Assembly (NCBI RefSeq): GCF_002163875.1
Contig: NZ_CP019333.1
Span: 62,001 to 126,000, forward strand
Direction: 5' to 3'
DNA: 64,000 nt
Origin: Gilvibacter sp. SZ-19
GTDB taxonomy: Bacteria; Bacteroidota; Bacteroidia; Flavobacteriales; Flavobacteriaceae
Shown: piece by piece, positions 51,667-59,914 of the stretch
Position numbering within the stretch: position 1 is the first letter of the stretch
Layout of the letters: each line of letters begins with the position of its first letter
Notes under the pieces: generated by a model
What the model was told of the DNA's origin: nothing
The model's input: only the letters and a program-made list of their open reading frames with translations
Databases searched by the model: none
Program-made: the position numbers and the translations under genes

Positions 51667-52089
51667 TCAGTCCTGATATAGGGTTAGCGTTGTTAGTTTT
51701 ACAAGTGAGATTAAATTATTTAAATGGTCTGTAATTCGAATCTGCCACAATTGTGTGGTTCTTCCCTTATGCATGATCTCTGCCTTGGCAAAGACCTCCC
51801 CTTCTCGAATCGATTTGACGTGATTTGCAGCTATCTCGATTCCGCGCACCTGGACATTCTCCGCCGCTAAGAAAATAAAGGCAGCAGCGCTACCTACACT
51901 TTCTGCTAAAGCTACTGTGGCGCCGCCATGCAAGACACCATCTGGCTGATGTACTCTAGGATTCACTGGCATTTTGGCGGTTATAGAATGCTCGTCATAG
52001 TCCACGAACTCAATATCCAAAGTCTCCATAAGCGTGTTCTTGCACATCTGATTGCAACGCGCTAAAAGTTCTTCTTTGGTATACTGCAT
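51667..52089 (-). CDS. menI: Hotdog thioesterase (PaaI-like), possible DHNA-CoA thioesterase
   Basis: This 140-residue hotdog protein carries the PaaI-type signature HQPDGVLHGGATVALAESVGS (about residues 46-66). It heads the menF-menD transcript with a 2-base gap, so the likely role is hydrolysis of 1,4-dihydroxy-2-naphthoyl-CoA after MenB, as in MenI of other bacteria. The ATG at 52089 (MQYTKE) is chosen; an upstream frame of 19 codons lacks similarity. The symbol rests on operon position; a general acyl-CoA thioesterase is also possible. Confidence 0.78.
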   Translation of the reverse strand: MQYTKEELLARCNQMCKNTLMETLDIEFVDYDEHSITAKMPVNPRVHQPDGVLHGGATVALAESVGSAAAFIFLAAENVQVRGIEIAANHVKSIREGEVFAKAEIMHKGRTTQLWQIRITDHLNNLISLVKLTTLTLYQD

Positions 52090-52106
52090 ACGAATCGTTT
52101 TCTTTG

Positions 52107-52114
52107 TAAAGATA
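52107..52114 (-). promoter_or_regulatory. -7-like element for the men operon
   Basis: On the minus strand this reads TATCTTTA, one base from TAnnTTTG, 17 bases before the start of the thioesterase gene. It lies in the 40-base gap shared with the divergent esterase-like gene. Confidence 0.35.
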
Positions 52115-52129
52115 TAAAATAGGACGCAG

Positions 52130-52777
52130 ATGAACACCGCAACCAAGCGCGTTATTTACCAAAATTCCAACAGTTACGAAACCCTTAATAACAAGAGCGA
52201 AAACAGCCTAAATCACTGGTTTGCCTTTCATGGCATGGGCTATTTGAGCCGCTATTTTTTAAAATACTTCAAAGGGATGGAACCGCAGTCCAATTATATC
52301 GTAGCCCCTCAAGCTCCTAGTAAATATTATCAAGGCCCGGACTTTAAACATGTGGGTGCCAGTTGGCTTACCCGGGAAGACACAATAGCAGAGACCCAAA
52401 ATGTTTTGAATTATATCGACGCAGTATTTGCGGCGGAGGCATTGGACCCTGCTCGATTGATACTGATGGGTTATTCCCAAGGTGTTTCTATTGTTTGCCG
52501 TTGGATGGCCAGCAGAAAGATACAGCCCAAAATGTTGGTGCTCCATTCCGGGGGAATCCCTGTTGAGTTAAAGCCAGAGGATTTTGCCTATTTGGATCCC
52601 GATACACCGGTTTACTATATCTATGGCGACAAGGACCAATACATCACTCCAGAAAAACTCTTAGATCAGAAACAAAGAGGAGAAAGTCTCTTTGACAACC
52701 GCTTGCGCATTCGTACCTTTGAAGGAACCCACGAGGTGCATACCGGAATATTGAACGATTTAGCTAATAAGAGCTAG
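52130..52777 (+). CDS. Alpha/beta hydrolase, phospholipase/carboxylesterase type
   Basis: This 215-residue protein has the alpha/beta hydrolase nucleophile elbow GYSQG (about 114-118), followed by VLHSGGIP and the acid/His region YIYGDKDQYIT and EGTHEVH. The order fits the YpfH/carboxylesterase group (PF02230). No signal peptide is present, so it acts in the cytoplasm on small esters or acyl groups. It is divergent from the men operon with a 40-base gap. The following lipoprotein gene starts 46 bases later. Confidence 0.85.
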   Translation: MNTATKRVIYQNSNSYETLNNKSENSLNHWFAFHGMGYLSRYFLKYFKGMEPQSNYIVAPQAPSKYYQGPDFKHVGASWLTREDTIAETQNVLNYIDAVFAAEALDPARLILMGYSQGVSIVCRWMASRKIQPKMLVLHSGGIPVELKPEDFAYLDPDTPVYYIYGDKDQYITPEKLLDQKQRGESLFDNRLRIRTFEGTHEVHTGILNDLANKS

Positions 52778-52823
52778 AGACTAGACGGATTTCCATGCAG
52801 CTCTGGACAAAACCGTTTGCCCT

Positions 52824-53741
52824 ATGAGACTGTCTTTTATTTTCCTTTTCAGCTGCTTTGTATTCACCGCTTGTACTGAGGAGCAAGCGAGTGTTGCCAA
52901 TGACAATTCAACAGCGCCATCCGCAGCATTTAAATATACACCCACTCAAGAGTACAAGGACTATTGGTTTAACGGCACAGCAGAAATTTCGAGCTATGCC
53001 CTATCGCAGGCGCGATATGGAGAACTTCGAGAAGGCCAAGCCGCGATGATATTTGTGACAGAGCCATTCTCTCTAAGCAGTTTTACAAAAGCCGATAACC
53101 CATCCGCAGCAGACCCCACCGTGCTCAAACTGAATTTCACCAAGAACTTCAATACGGGGATCTACCCTTATTCGATGATCAATAGCAGTTTCTTTCCTTT
53201 TGAAGATGGACAACACGCCTTAAAGGTTGCCACCTCGGTACAAGAATGGTGTGGTCATGTCTATATGGAACTTCGCAATACAGATACGTTTGAGGTAGAT
53301 GTAAACTCATATTTTGAAGGTGAAAGTGTTTCGGGGCTTGAATTACCCCAGACACTCTTGGAAGATGACATCTGGGCCAAGATCCGTTTACAGCCGGACA
53401 ATCTGCCTACAGGAAAGCTTGATATCATCCCGAGTTTTTTCTATTTGCGCTTAAAACATGTAAAAGCTGGAGCTTATAAGGCAAATGCTACGCTGACCAC
53501 TACCGACAGCTTAAGCACCTATACCCTTAATTATCCGGAGCTCAAGAGAAGTTTGACGATCAACTATCAGACTGCTTTTCCTCACCGTATAATGAACTGG
53601 GAAGAGACACATCCGAAAGGATTTGGCAGCAGCGAATTAATAACTACGAGCGCTAAGCTTATCAAAAGCATACGCTCCGACTACTGGCGCCGCAATAGCA
53701 ACAGTGATAGTGGCCTTAGAGACACCTTAGGACTTAAATAA
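52824..53741 (+). CDS. Lipoprotein of unknown function
   Basis: This 305-residue protein has a lipobox (FTAC, Cys17) and no recognised domain. The sequence contains YKDYWFNGTAEISSYAL, EPFSLSSF, QEWCGHVYMEL, YFEGESVSGLELPQTLLEDDIWAKIRLQP and YLRLKHV. Similar proteins in Flavobacteriia are sometimes labelled septum formation inhibitor Maf, but no Maf nucleotide-binding motif is present, so that name is not supported. It starts a run of six plus-strand genes with gaps of seven bases or fewer. Confidence 0.75.
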   Translation: MRLSFIFLFSCFVFTACTEEQASVANDNSTAPSAAFKYTPTQEYKDYWFNGTAEISSYALSQARYGELREGQAAMIFVTEPFSLSSFTKADNPSAADPTVLKLNFTKNFNTGIYPYSMINSSFFPFEDGQHALKVATSVQEWCGHVYMELRNTDTFEVDVNSYFEGESVSGLELPQTLLEDDIWAKIRLQPDNLPTGKLDIIPSFFYLRLKHVKAGAYKANATLTTTDSLSTYTLNYPELKRSLTINYQTAFPHRIMNWEETHPKGFGSSELITTSAKLIKSIRSDYWRRNSNSDSGLRDTLGLK

Positions 53742-53742
53742 A

Positions 53743-54231
53743 TTGACTGAAAGCTATCGCTATACCACTACAGTAAAACAACAAGCTAAAGGTTGGTCTT
53801 GTTACTTGCCTTTGCCCGAAAATCATATAGAAGCCTTAAAGACCGGTGGAAACAAACGGGTCATTGTTCATTTGACTCCGCAGTACAAAGTACATGCAGC
53901 CATTTTGAACAGAAAGAATTTAGGCCACTTTATCATGTTGAGCAAAAAACACATGAAAGCCCTTGACCTGGAATTGGGTAGCGAGGTGCAGGCCGAAGTA
54001 CGAATAGACAACACCAAATACCAGTTTGAAGTTCCTGAGACCTTTGCAGAGGTTATCCGTACAGATCCGGAGGCGGCTTCACTTTTTGAAAAGCTGACCC
54101 CAGGAGGGCAACGCAGTATTTTGGCTGCCGTGGCCGCAGTTAACAATACGGACAAACAAATTGAAAGGGCTTTAAAAATAACAGACCTACTCAAACAAGG
54201 AATAACCAACATACGAATGATAAAACTCTAA
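53743..54231 (+). CDS. DUF1905/YdeI-OmpD-associated domain protein
   Basis: This 162-residue soluble protein has an N-terminal DUF1905-like barrel (residues 5-80, KGWSCYLPLP, VIVHLTPQYK). A C-terminal YdeI/OmpD-associated helical part follows (FEKLTPGGQRSILAAVAAVNNTDKQIERALKITDLL). The start is TTG at 53743, two bases after the previous stop, and no ATG is available before residue 70. The function is unknown. It is part of the six-gene run. Confidence 0.8.
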   Translation: MTESYRYTTTVKQQAKGWSCYLPLPENHIEALKTGGNKRVIVHLTPQYKVHAAILNRKNLGHFIMLSKKHMKALDLELGSEVQAEVRIDNTKYQFEVPETFAEVIRTDPEAASLFEKLTPGGQRSILAAVAAVNNTDKQIERALKITDLLKQGITNIRMIKL

Positions 54232-54233
54232 GC

Positions 54234-55139
54234 ATGCAATCGAGCAGAATACAACTCACGCCAGACCTCAGCTTCTCCACCTTTGTTCACGGCTATTGGA
54301 GACTTACCGACTGGGGCTATAATAACGAGCAGATCGTATCCCTGATCCAAGAAGGATTAGACCTGGGTGTAACCACTATTGACCACGCGGACATTTACGG
54401 AGATTACGAGTGTGAGGCGATTTTTGGAAAAGCCTTGGGAGGGCGTTCTAGCCTGCGTGAGCAGATAGAATTGGTGAGCAAATGCGGCATCAAACTCCTT
54501 TCTGAAAAATACCCTGATCGCGAAGTGAAGTATTACGATCTGAGCTATGAGCATATTGTGCGTAGCGCAGAACAGTCCTTAAAAAATCTACAAACAGACT
54601 ATCTGGATGTGCTGCTCTTGCATAGACCGTCTCCGCTCTACAACCCCAGTGAAGTAGCAAGAGCCTTTAGCGCGCTGCACCAGAGTGGGAAAGTTCGTTA
54701 TTTTGGGGTCTCGAATTTTACGCCGCAGCAGACCACTACCCTACAGTCCTATTTGGATCAGCCCTTAGTGACCAATCAAATAGAGATATCTGTTAACTGT
54801 TTGGAACATTTTGACAATGGCAATATGGACTACCTATTGGAAAAACGTTTGCATCCTATGGCGTGGTCGCCCTTGGCCGGAGGAAAACTCTTCTCTGCGG
54901 CAAACAAAGATCGTATGCCGTTGCTGGAAGTGATCCACGCTTTAGCCAACCAAAAAGAAACAGACATTGCGACCATAATGTATGCCTGGTTGCTAAAGCA
55001 TCCAGTGGGGATCATGCCCATAGTTGGGAGCGGAAAAATAGCCCGCATTAAAGATGCTGTTCACGCACAATCGGTACAATTAACAGACCAAGAGTGGTTT
55101 AAGATCTACCAAGCAACTTTAGGCCACGAAGTACCATAA
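54234..55139 (+). CDS. Aldo/keto reductase
   Basis: This 301-residue TIM-barrel oxidoreductase has the AKR catalytic residues: Asp and Tyr in DHADIYGDYE, Lys in ELVSKCGIK and His in LLLHRPSP. The NADPH loop appears late (PIVGSGKIARIKDA). The pattern is closest to the YdhF-type AKRs that reduce small carbonyls. The start is 2 bases after the DUF1905 stop and the next gene follows after 1 base, so it belongs to one operon. Confidence 0.9.
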   Translation: MQSSRIQLTPDLSFSTFVHGYWRLTDWGYNNEQIVSLIQEGLDLGVTTIDHADIYGDYECEAIFGKALGGRSSLREQIELVSKCGIKLLSEKYPDREVKYYDLSYEHIVRSAEQSLKNLQTDYLDVLLLHRPSPLYNPSEVARAFSALHQSGKVRYFGVSNFTPQQTTTLQSYLDQPLVTNQIEISVNCLEHFDNGNMDYLLEKRLHPMAWSPLAGGKLFSAANKDRMPLLEVIHALANQKETDIATIMYAWLLKHPVGIMPIVGSGKIARIKDAVHAQSVQLTDQEWFKIYQATLGHEVP

Positions 55140-55140
55140 A

Positions 55141-55929
55141 ATGGACTATAAAGACATAAATAAGGCCAGTTGGAATAAACGTACCGCTGTTCATATAACA
55201 TCGGAATTTTACGACCTACCTGCTTTTCTGGCAGGTAAGAACTCTTTGAATTCCATTGAGCTTAACTTGTTGGGCGAGCTAAAAGGCAAATCAATATTGC
55301 ATTTGCAATGTCATTTTGGACAAGACAGTCTTTCCTTAGCCCGCATGGGCGCAAAAGTTACTGGAGTGGATCTCTCTGATGCTGCAATAGCCAAAGCCAA
55401 GGAGCTCAATACAACCCTCAACTTGGATGCAGAATTTATCTGCTGCGATGTATATGAGCTGCCAAAACATTTAGACCGGGAATTCGATATAGTCTTTACC
55501 AGTTATGGCACCATAGGTTGGTTGCCAGATCTCGATAAATGGGCAGCAGTGGTGGGACAATTCTTAAAGCCAGGAGGTTCTTTTGTAATGGCGGAGTTCC
55601 ATCCGGTGGTTTGGATGTACGATGATGATTTTACCAGGGTACAATACAATTATTTCAATGCCGGTCCTATAGAAGAATTCGCAACCGGGACCTATACCGA
55701 TGGCGCGGACGACTTTGAAGCAGACTATGTTACCTGGAACCATCCCATAAGCGATGTTTTGACAGCCCTTTTGAACAAAAATTTAACGCTAGAGTGTTTT
55801 CAAGAGTTCGATTATTCGCCTTATAACTGTTTTGCCCACACCAAAGAAATTGCTCCCGGGAAGTTTCAATTGAAACCTTTTGAGAATAAAATTCCGCTTG
55901 TGTACGCCCTTAAGTGCATTAAAAAATAA
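55141..55929 (+). CDS. Class I SAM-dependent methyltransferase
   Basis: This 262-residue protein has the SAM motif I as HLQCHFGQDSLSLARMGAKVTGVDLS (about 57-82) and motif II/III DIVFTSYGTIGWLPDL. It belongs to the methyltransferase domain 11/25 group; the substrate is not predictable. It lies 1 base after the aldo/keto reductase stop and 6 bases before the photolyase gene. Confidence 0.87.
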   Translation: MDYKDINKASWNKRTAVHITSEFYDLPAFLAGKNSLNSIELNLLGELKGKSILHLQCHFGQDSLSLARMGAKVTGVDLSDAAIAKAKELNTTLNLDAEFICCDVYELPKHLDREFDIVFTSYGTIGWLPDLDKWAAVVGQFLKPGGSFVMAEFHPVVWMYDDDFTRVQYNYFNAGPIEEFATGTYTDGADDFEADYVTWNHPISDVLTALLNKNLTLECFQEFDYSPYNCFAHTKEIAPGKFQLKPFENKIPLVYALKCIKK

Positions 55930-55935
55930 GTAATT

Positions 55936-57225
55936 ATGAAGAACGAAAAAATTGCTGTATTCTGGTTTCGGAGAGACTTACGATTTACCGACAATGCAGG
56001 TCTATATGCCGCTGCCGAAGGGGATCTTAAAATTCTACCCCTTTTTATTTTTGATGAGAACATCCTGGAAGAACTCCCAGAAGATGATGCGCGGGTTAAT
56101 TTTATTTACGATTCTCTTAAAAGAATGCATGATAAACTCCGCAGTAATGATGCCGGATTCTGTATTCGCAAAGGGAATCCCTTGGACGTTCTCAAAGAAC
56201 TAAGTGAAGAATTCAACATAGTTACTATTCACACCAATCGCGATTACGAGCCCTACGCCAGAAAACGCGACAAAGCCGTTGCAGATTGGGCTAAAGAAGT
56301 TGGAATTGAATTCCATAGATACAAAGACCAAGTGATCTTTGAACCACAAGAGGTACTAAAAGACGACGGAGACCCATATGTGGTTTACACACCTTTTAAG
56401 AACAAGTGGATGGAACACTTCAAGCCGGCAGATCATCAGGCGTACCCAGAAGTAGAAGCTAGCAGTTTTGTTGCTTTTGAGCAGGAGTTCCCAACTAAGG
56501 AATCCTTGAATATTAAGCCCTCTGAAATTGAAGTCCCAGACTACGACCTGGATGTAGTTCCTAACTACAAGGACACTAGAAACTTCCCAGCCAAAGACGG
56601 GACGAGCCGCCTCGGACCTCATTTGCGCTTTGGAACTGTCGGTATTAGAACCTTGGTGCAAGACGTTAAAGATGAAGAAGAGACCTTTTTAAGTGAACTT
56701 ATATGGCGGGAGTTCTTTATGCAGATCCTGTATCACTTTCCCAAGGTGGTCAACAACAACTTTAGAGAAAAATACGATGCTGTCCCTTGGCGAAACAATA
56801 AAGAGGAATTCAAAAAGTGGTGCGAAGGCAATACAGGTTACCCCATGGTAGACGCTGGCATGCGCGAATTGAACAACACGGGTTATATGCACAACCGTGT
56901 CCGCATGATCACCGCGGGCTTCTTGTGCAAACACTTGCTAATCGATTGGCGCTGGGGCGAGGCTTATTTTGCAGAAAAACTATTGGACTATGAACTGGCA
57001 AGTAACAATGGAAACTGGCAATGGGCAGCCGGAACCGGTTGCGATGCTGCTCCCTATTTTAGAGTCTTTAACCCAACAACGCAGATCGATAAGTTCGACA
57101 AGCAACGAGAATATATTGAAACCTGGGTGCCAGAATATAAATCGGACGACTATCCGCAGCCTATGGTAGAACATAAAATGGCCAGAGAACGCGCCATTGA
57201 AACTTATAAAGAAGCTCTAAACTAA
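55936..57225 (+). CDS. phrB: Deoxyribodipyrimidine photolyase (CPD class I)
   Basis: This 429-residue flavoprotein repairs UV-induced cyclobutane pyrimidine dimers with light. The antenna domain begins FWFRRDLRFTDNAGL. The FAD-binding C-terminal half has TSRLGPHLRFG, WREFFMQILYHFP, GNTGYPMVDAGMRELN and NRVRMITAGFL, plus NGNWQWAAGTGCDAAPYFR. Overall similarity is to photolyases rather than animal cryptochromes. It is in the same transcript unit as the methyltransferase before it and the DinB-like gene after it. Confidence 0.93.
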   Translation: MKNEKIAVFWFRRDLRFTDNAGLYAAAEGDLKILPLFIFDENILEELPEDDARVNFIYDSLKRMHDKLRSNDAGFCIRKGNPLDVLKELSEEFNIVTIHTNRDYEPYARKRDKAVADWAKEVGIEFHRYKDQVIFEPQEVLKDDGDPYVVYTPFKNKWMEHFKPADHQAYPEVEASSFVAFEQEFPTKESLNIKPSEIEVPDYDLDVVPNYKDTRNFPAKDGTSRLGPHLRFGTVGIRTLVQDVKDEEETFLSELIWREFFMQILYHFPKVVNNNFREKYDAVPWRNNKEEFKKWCEGNTGYPMVDAGMRELNNTGYMHNRVRMITAGFLCKHLLIDWRWGEAYFAEKLLDYELASNNGNWQWAAGTGCDAAPYFRVFNPTTQIDKFDKQREYIETWVPEYKSDDYPQPMVEHKMARERAIETYKEALN

Positions 57226-57229
57226 GCCT

Positions 57230-57778
57230 ATGGATACCTTAGAACAATTGCGCTATCCCATTGGTCAGGACCAGCTGCCAGAAAAGATTGGTATGGTCAA
57301 TTATGCGGATTGGATCGTGACCATTAGAGACTTTGCCTGGCATGTGAACGATCTGGTCAAAGAGCTATCGTCCACAGAACTGGCCTATATCTACAGACCA
57401 GAAGGCTGGAACATCAAACAGGTGGTGCACCACTGTGCAGATTCACACATGAACGCCCTGACGCGTTTTAAATTGGCCTTGACCGAGGAAAATCCTGTTA
57501 TAAAACCTTATAAAGAAGCGCTATGGGCAACATTTGCGGATGCCACCGACGACGACCTTAGCGCAAGCATGAAGATGCTAGATGGAATCCAAGCGCGCTG
57601 GTATACCTGCCTCAGTAAATTGACCCCTCGAGATTTTGAGCGTTCCTACTTTCATCCGGAACAGCAAGCCTTGGTCCCGCTTGGTGAAGCTTTAGGGCAT
57701 TATGACTGGCATTGCCAACATCACCTGGCGCACATCCAACAGGCCCTGCGCTACAAAAATGATTTTTCCAACTTGTAG
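57230..57778 (+). CDS. DinB/YfiT family protein
   Basis: This 182-residue four-helix-bundle protein matches YfiT-type DinB superfamily members. The metal-binding histidines are visible in VVHHCADSH (about 64-72) and YDWHCQHHLAHI (about 158-169). Relatives include thiol S-transferases (bacillithiol transferase BstA). The gene starts 4 bases after phrB. Because bacillithiol is known in some Bacteroidetes, a thiol-transferase role is possible, but the thiol is not shown. Confidence 0.83.
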   Translation: MDTLEQLRYPIGQDQLPEKIGMVNYADWIVTIRDFAWHVNDLVKELSSTELAYIYRPEGWNIKQVVHHCADSHMNALTRFKLALTEENPVIKPYKEALWATFADATDDDLSASMKMLDGIQARWYTCLSKLTPRDFERSYFHPEQQALVPLGEALGHYDWHCQHHLAHIQQALRYKNDFSNL

Positions 57779-57802
57779 GTCGGCGCAGAATTAGTACCTT
57801 TT
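57773..57802 (+). promoter_or_regulatory. Promoter of the acetate symporter/acs genes
   Basis: TTG at 57773-57775 is followed after 19 bases by TACCTTTT at 57795-57802, one base from TAnnTTTG. It lies 12 bases before the ATG of the DUF4212 gene at 57815. The -33 part lies inside the end of the previous gene. Confidence 0.55.
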
Positions 57803-57814
57803 TAGCTGCTAATT

Positions 57815-58072
57815 ATGCCACAACCAACCCAAAAACAGCGCTATTGGCGCACGAACTTAAAGTACCTCAGCATCTTACTGCTGATCTGGTTTATAGTATC
57901 TTATGGTTGTGGAATTCTCTTTAAAGACTTTTTAGATCACTTTCAGATTGGCGGGTTTAAACTCGGTTTTTGGTTTGCCCAACAAGGGTCTATCTACGTA
58001 TTTGTGATCTTGATCTTTGTGTACGTAGCCCTTATGAATCGCTTGGATAAGAAATACGGATTTGACGATTAA
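57815..58072 (+). CDS. DUF4212 protein, small subunit of sodium/solute symporter
   Basis: This 85-residue protein has two membrane helices (about 17-37 and 49-72) and the family pattern YWRTNLKYL, WFIVSYGCGILF and FWFAQQGSIYVFVILIFVYV. DUF4212 genes sit directly before VC_2705-type sodium/solute symporters and are thought to encode the small subunit. The symporter gene begins 3 bases later here. A TTG-N19-TACCTTTT promoter lies upstream. Confidence 0.93.
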   Translation: MPQPTQKQRYWRTNLKYLSILLLIWFIVSYGCGILFKDFLDHFQIGGFKLGFWFAQQGSIYVFVILIFVYVALMNRLDKKYGFDD

Positions 58073-58075
58073 ACC

Positions 58076-59851
58076 ATGAGTGTACAAACCTGGACTTGGA
58101 TATTGGTTGGAGTTAGCTTTGCGCTTTATTTTGGCATTGCCATTTGGGCAAGAGCCGGCTCTACCAAAGAGTTCTATGTAGCTGGCGGAGGAGTTTCTCC
58201 TTTGGCCAATGGCATGGCCACAGCTGCGGATTGGATGAGCGCTGCCTCTTTCATTTCTATGGCTGGGATCATCTCTTTTATGGGTTATGACGGCTCGGTC
58301 TACCTTATGGGCTGGACAGGAGGATATGTATTACTCGCACTCCTTTTAGCGCCCTACCTCAGAAAGTTCGGCAAATTCACAGTTCCGGATTTTATTGGAG
58401 ACCGCTATTACTCCAATGCTGCGAGAACAGTTGCAGTGATCTGTGCGTTGTTGGTCTCCTTTACCTATGTTGCCGGACAAATGCGAGGTGTGGGTATCGT
58501 TTTTTCACAATTCCTTCAGGTCGATATAGTATGGGGAGTTGTAATAGGAATGGCCGTAGTATTGGTGTTTGCCTTTTTAGGAGGTATGAAAGGAATAACC
58601 TATACGCAAGTAGCCCAATATTGCGTCTTGATCTTTGCCTTTATGGTGCCTGCCTTTTTTATCTCCTTCCAGATGACAGGTTCCCCTATTCCGCAAATAG
58701 GCATGGGTAGCCAGCTCCCGGACGGCACATATCTCTTGCATCAATTGGACGAACTCCACACCCAATTGGGTTTTAAAGAGTATACAGACGGCAGCAAATC
58801 CAAGGCCGATGTCTTTCTGATCACTTTAGCGCTAATGGCCGGTACTGCAGGCTTACCTCATGTTATTGTGCGTTTCTTTACCGTACCCAAAGTAAAGGAC
58901 GCGCGCAAATCCGCAGGATTAGCCCTCTTGTTTATCGCTATACTTTACACCACAGCTCCTGCCGTTGCAGTCTTTGCGCGCACCAATATGATCCAAACCG
59001 TGAACGAACAGCCATATACAGCAGTTCCAGATTGGTTTACCAATTGGGAGAATACAGGCCTTATAGCTTGGACCGACAAGAACCAAGACGGTCTTATTCA
59101 ATATCGCGCTGGAGACGCCTTAACAACTAAATCTCCAGAGTTTACAGAAGCTCGAGGTAATTATGGAGAAAGACTTATCAGCAATGCTTCCACTAACGAG
59201 AACGAACTCTATGTAGACAGAGACATCATGGTCTTGGCTAATCCAGAGATCGCAAACTTACCCAACTGGGTGGTAGCTCTTGTGGCTGCCGGAGGACTCG
59301 CAGCGGCTCTAAGTACAGCAGCAGGCTTGCTCTTAGTGATCAGTACTTCTGTCTCTCACGATCTGGTAAAAAAGCAGCTCAGACCAAACCTAACCGATAA
59401 GGGAGAATTGTTGCTAGCCCGAGCTAGTATGTTAGTAGCGGTTCTTATTGCAGGGCTTTTCGGGATCTATCCACCAGGGTTCGTAGCCGCAGTGGTTGCC
59501 CTGGCCTTTGGCCTAGCCGCAGCCTCATTCTTCCCGGCTATAGTACTGGGTATATTTGATAAGCGCATGAACAAAGAAGGTGCCCTTGCAGGTATGATCA
59601 TTGGGGTGAGTTTGATGCTTTTCTATATGATCCGATACAAGACGGGACTCATTTGGACCTTTGATCCCTTACCGGCCAGTTCGTGGTGGTGGGGAATTTC
59701 CCCTGAAGGTTTTGGATCTATCGCAATGGGTGTGAATATTGTAGTTTCTTTGGTGGTATCTAGGCTGACACCAGCCCCACCTCAGGCCATCCGCAAATTG
59801 GTTAGCGACATCCGAATTCCATCAGACGCAACTGCCCCTCAGAAACACTAG
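58076..59851 (+). CDS. Sodium:solute symporter, VC_2705/ActP-like (acetate uptake)
   Basis: This 591-residue integral membrane protein has about 13 helices and SSS family motifs: GGGVSPLANGMATAADWMSAASFISMAG near the N terminus, AGTAGLPHVIVRFFTVP and ALSTAAGLLLVISTSVSHDL further on. A polar stretch of about 90 residues between helices (about 300-395) is typical of VC_2705-type transporters. It is followed by acetyl-CoA synthetase, so the cargo is probably acetate or another short carboxylate. Confidence 0.92.
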   Translation: MSVQTWTWILVGVSFALYFGIAIWARAGSTKEFYVAGGGVSPLANGMATAADWMSAASFISMAGIISFMGYDGSVYLMGWTGGYVLLALLLAPYLRKFGKFTVPDFIGDRYYSNAARTVAVICALLVSFTYVAGQMRGVGIVFSQFLQVDIVWGVVIGMAVVLVFAFLGGMKGITYTQVAQYCVLIFAFMVPAFFISFQMTGSPIPQIGMGSQLPDGTYLLHQLDELHTQLGFKEYTDGSKSKADVFLITLALMAGTAGLPHVIVRFFTVPKVKDARKSAGLALLFIAILYTTAPAVAVFARTNMIQTVNEQPYTAVPDWFTNWENTGLIAWTDKNQDGLIQYRAGDALTTKSPEFTEARGNYGERLISNASTNENELYVDRDIMVLANPEIANLPNWVVALVAAGGLAAALSTAAGLLLVISTSVSHDLVKKQLRPNLTDKGELLLARASMLVAVLIAGLFGIYPPGFVAAVVALAFGLAAASFFPAIVLGIFDKRMNKEGALAGMIIGVSLMLFYMIRYKTGLIWTFDPLPASSWWWGISPEGFGSIAMGVNIVVSLVVSRLTPAPPQAIRKLVSDIRIPSDATAPQKH

Positions 59852-59914
59852 AATTTGGCAATTAGTTTGTATTTTTAAACAGCTATTTGCAAACGCGTCC
59901 AATTTAAACAGCAC

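Noticed and set aside
52824-53741. Possible Maf septum formation inhibitor name for the lipoprotein
   Set aside because: No Maf motif is present and the protein has a lipobox, so the name would be wrong.
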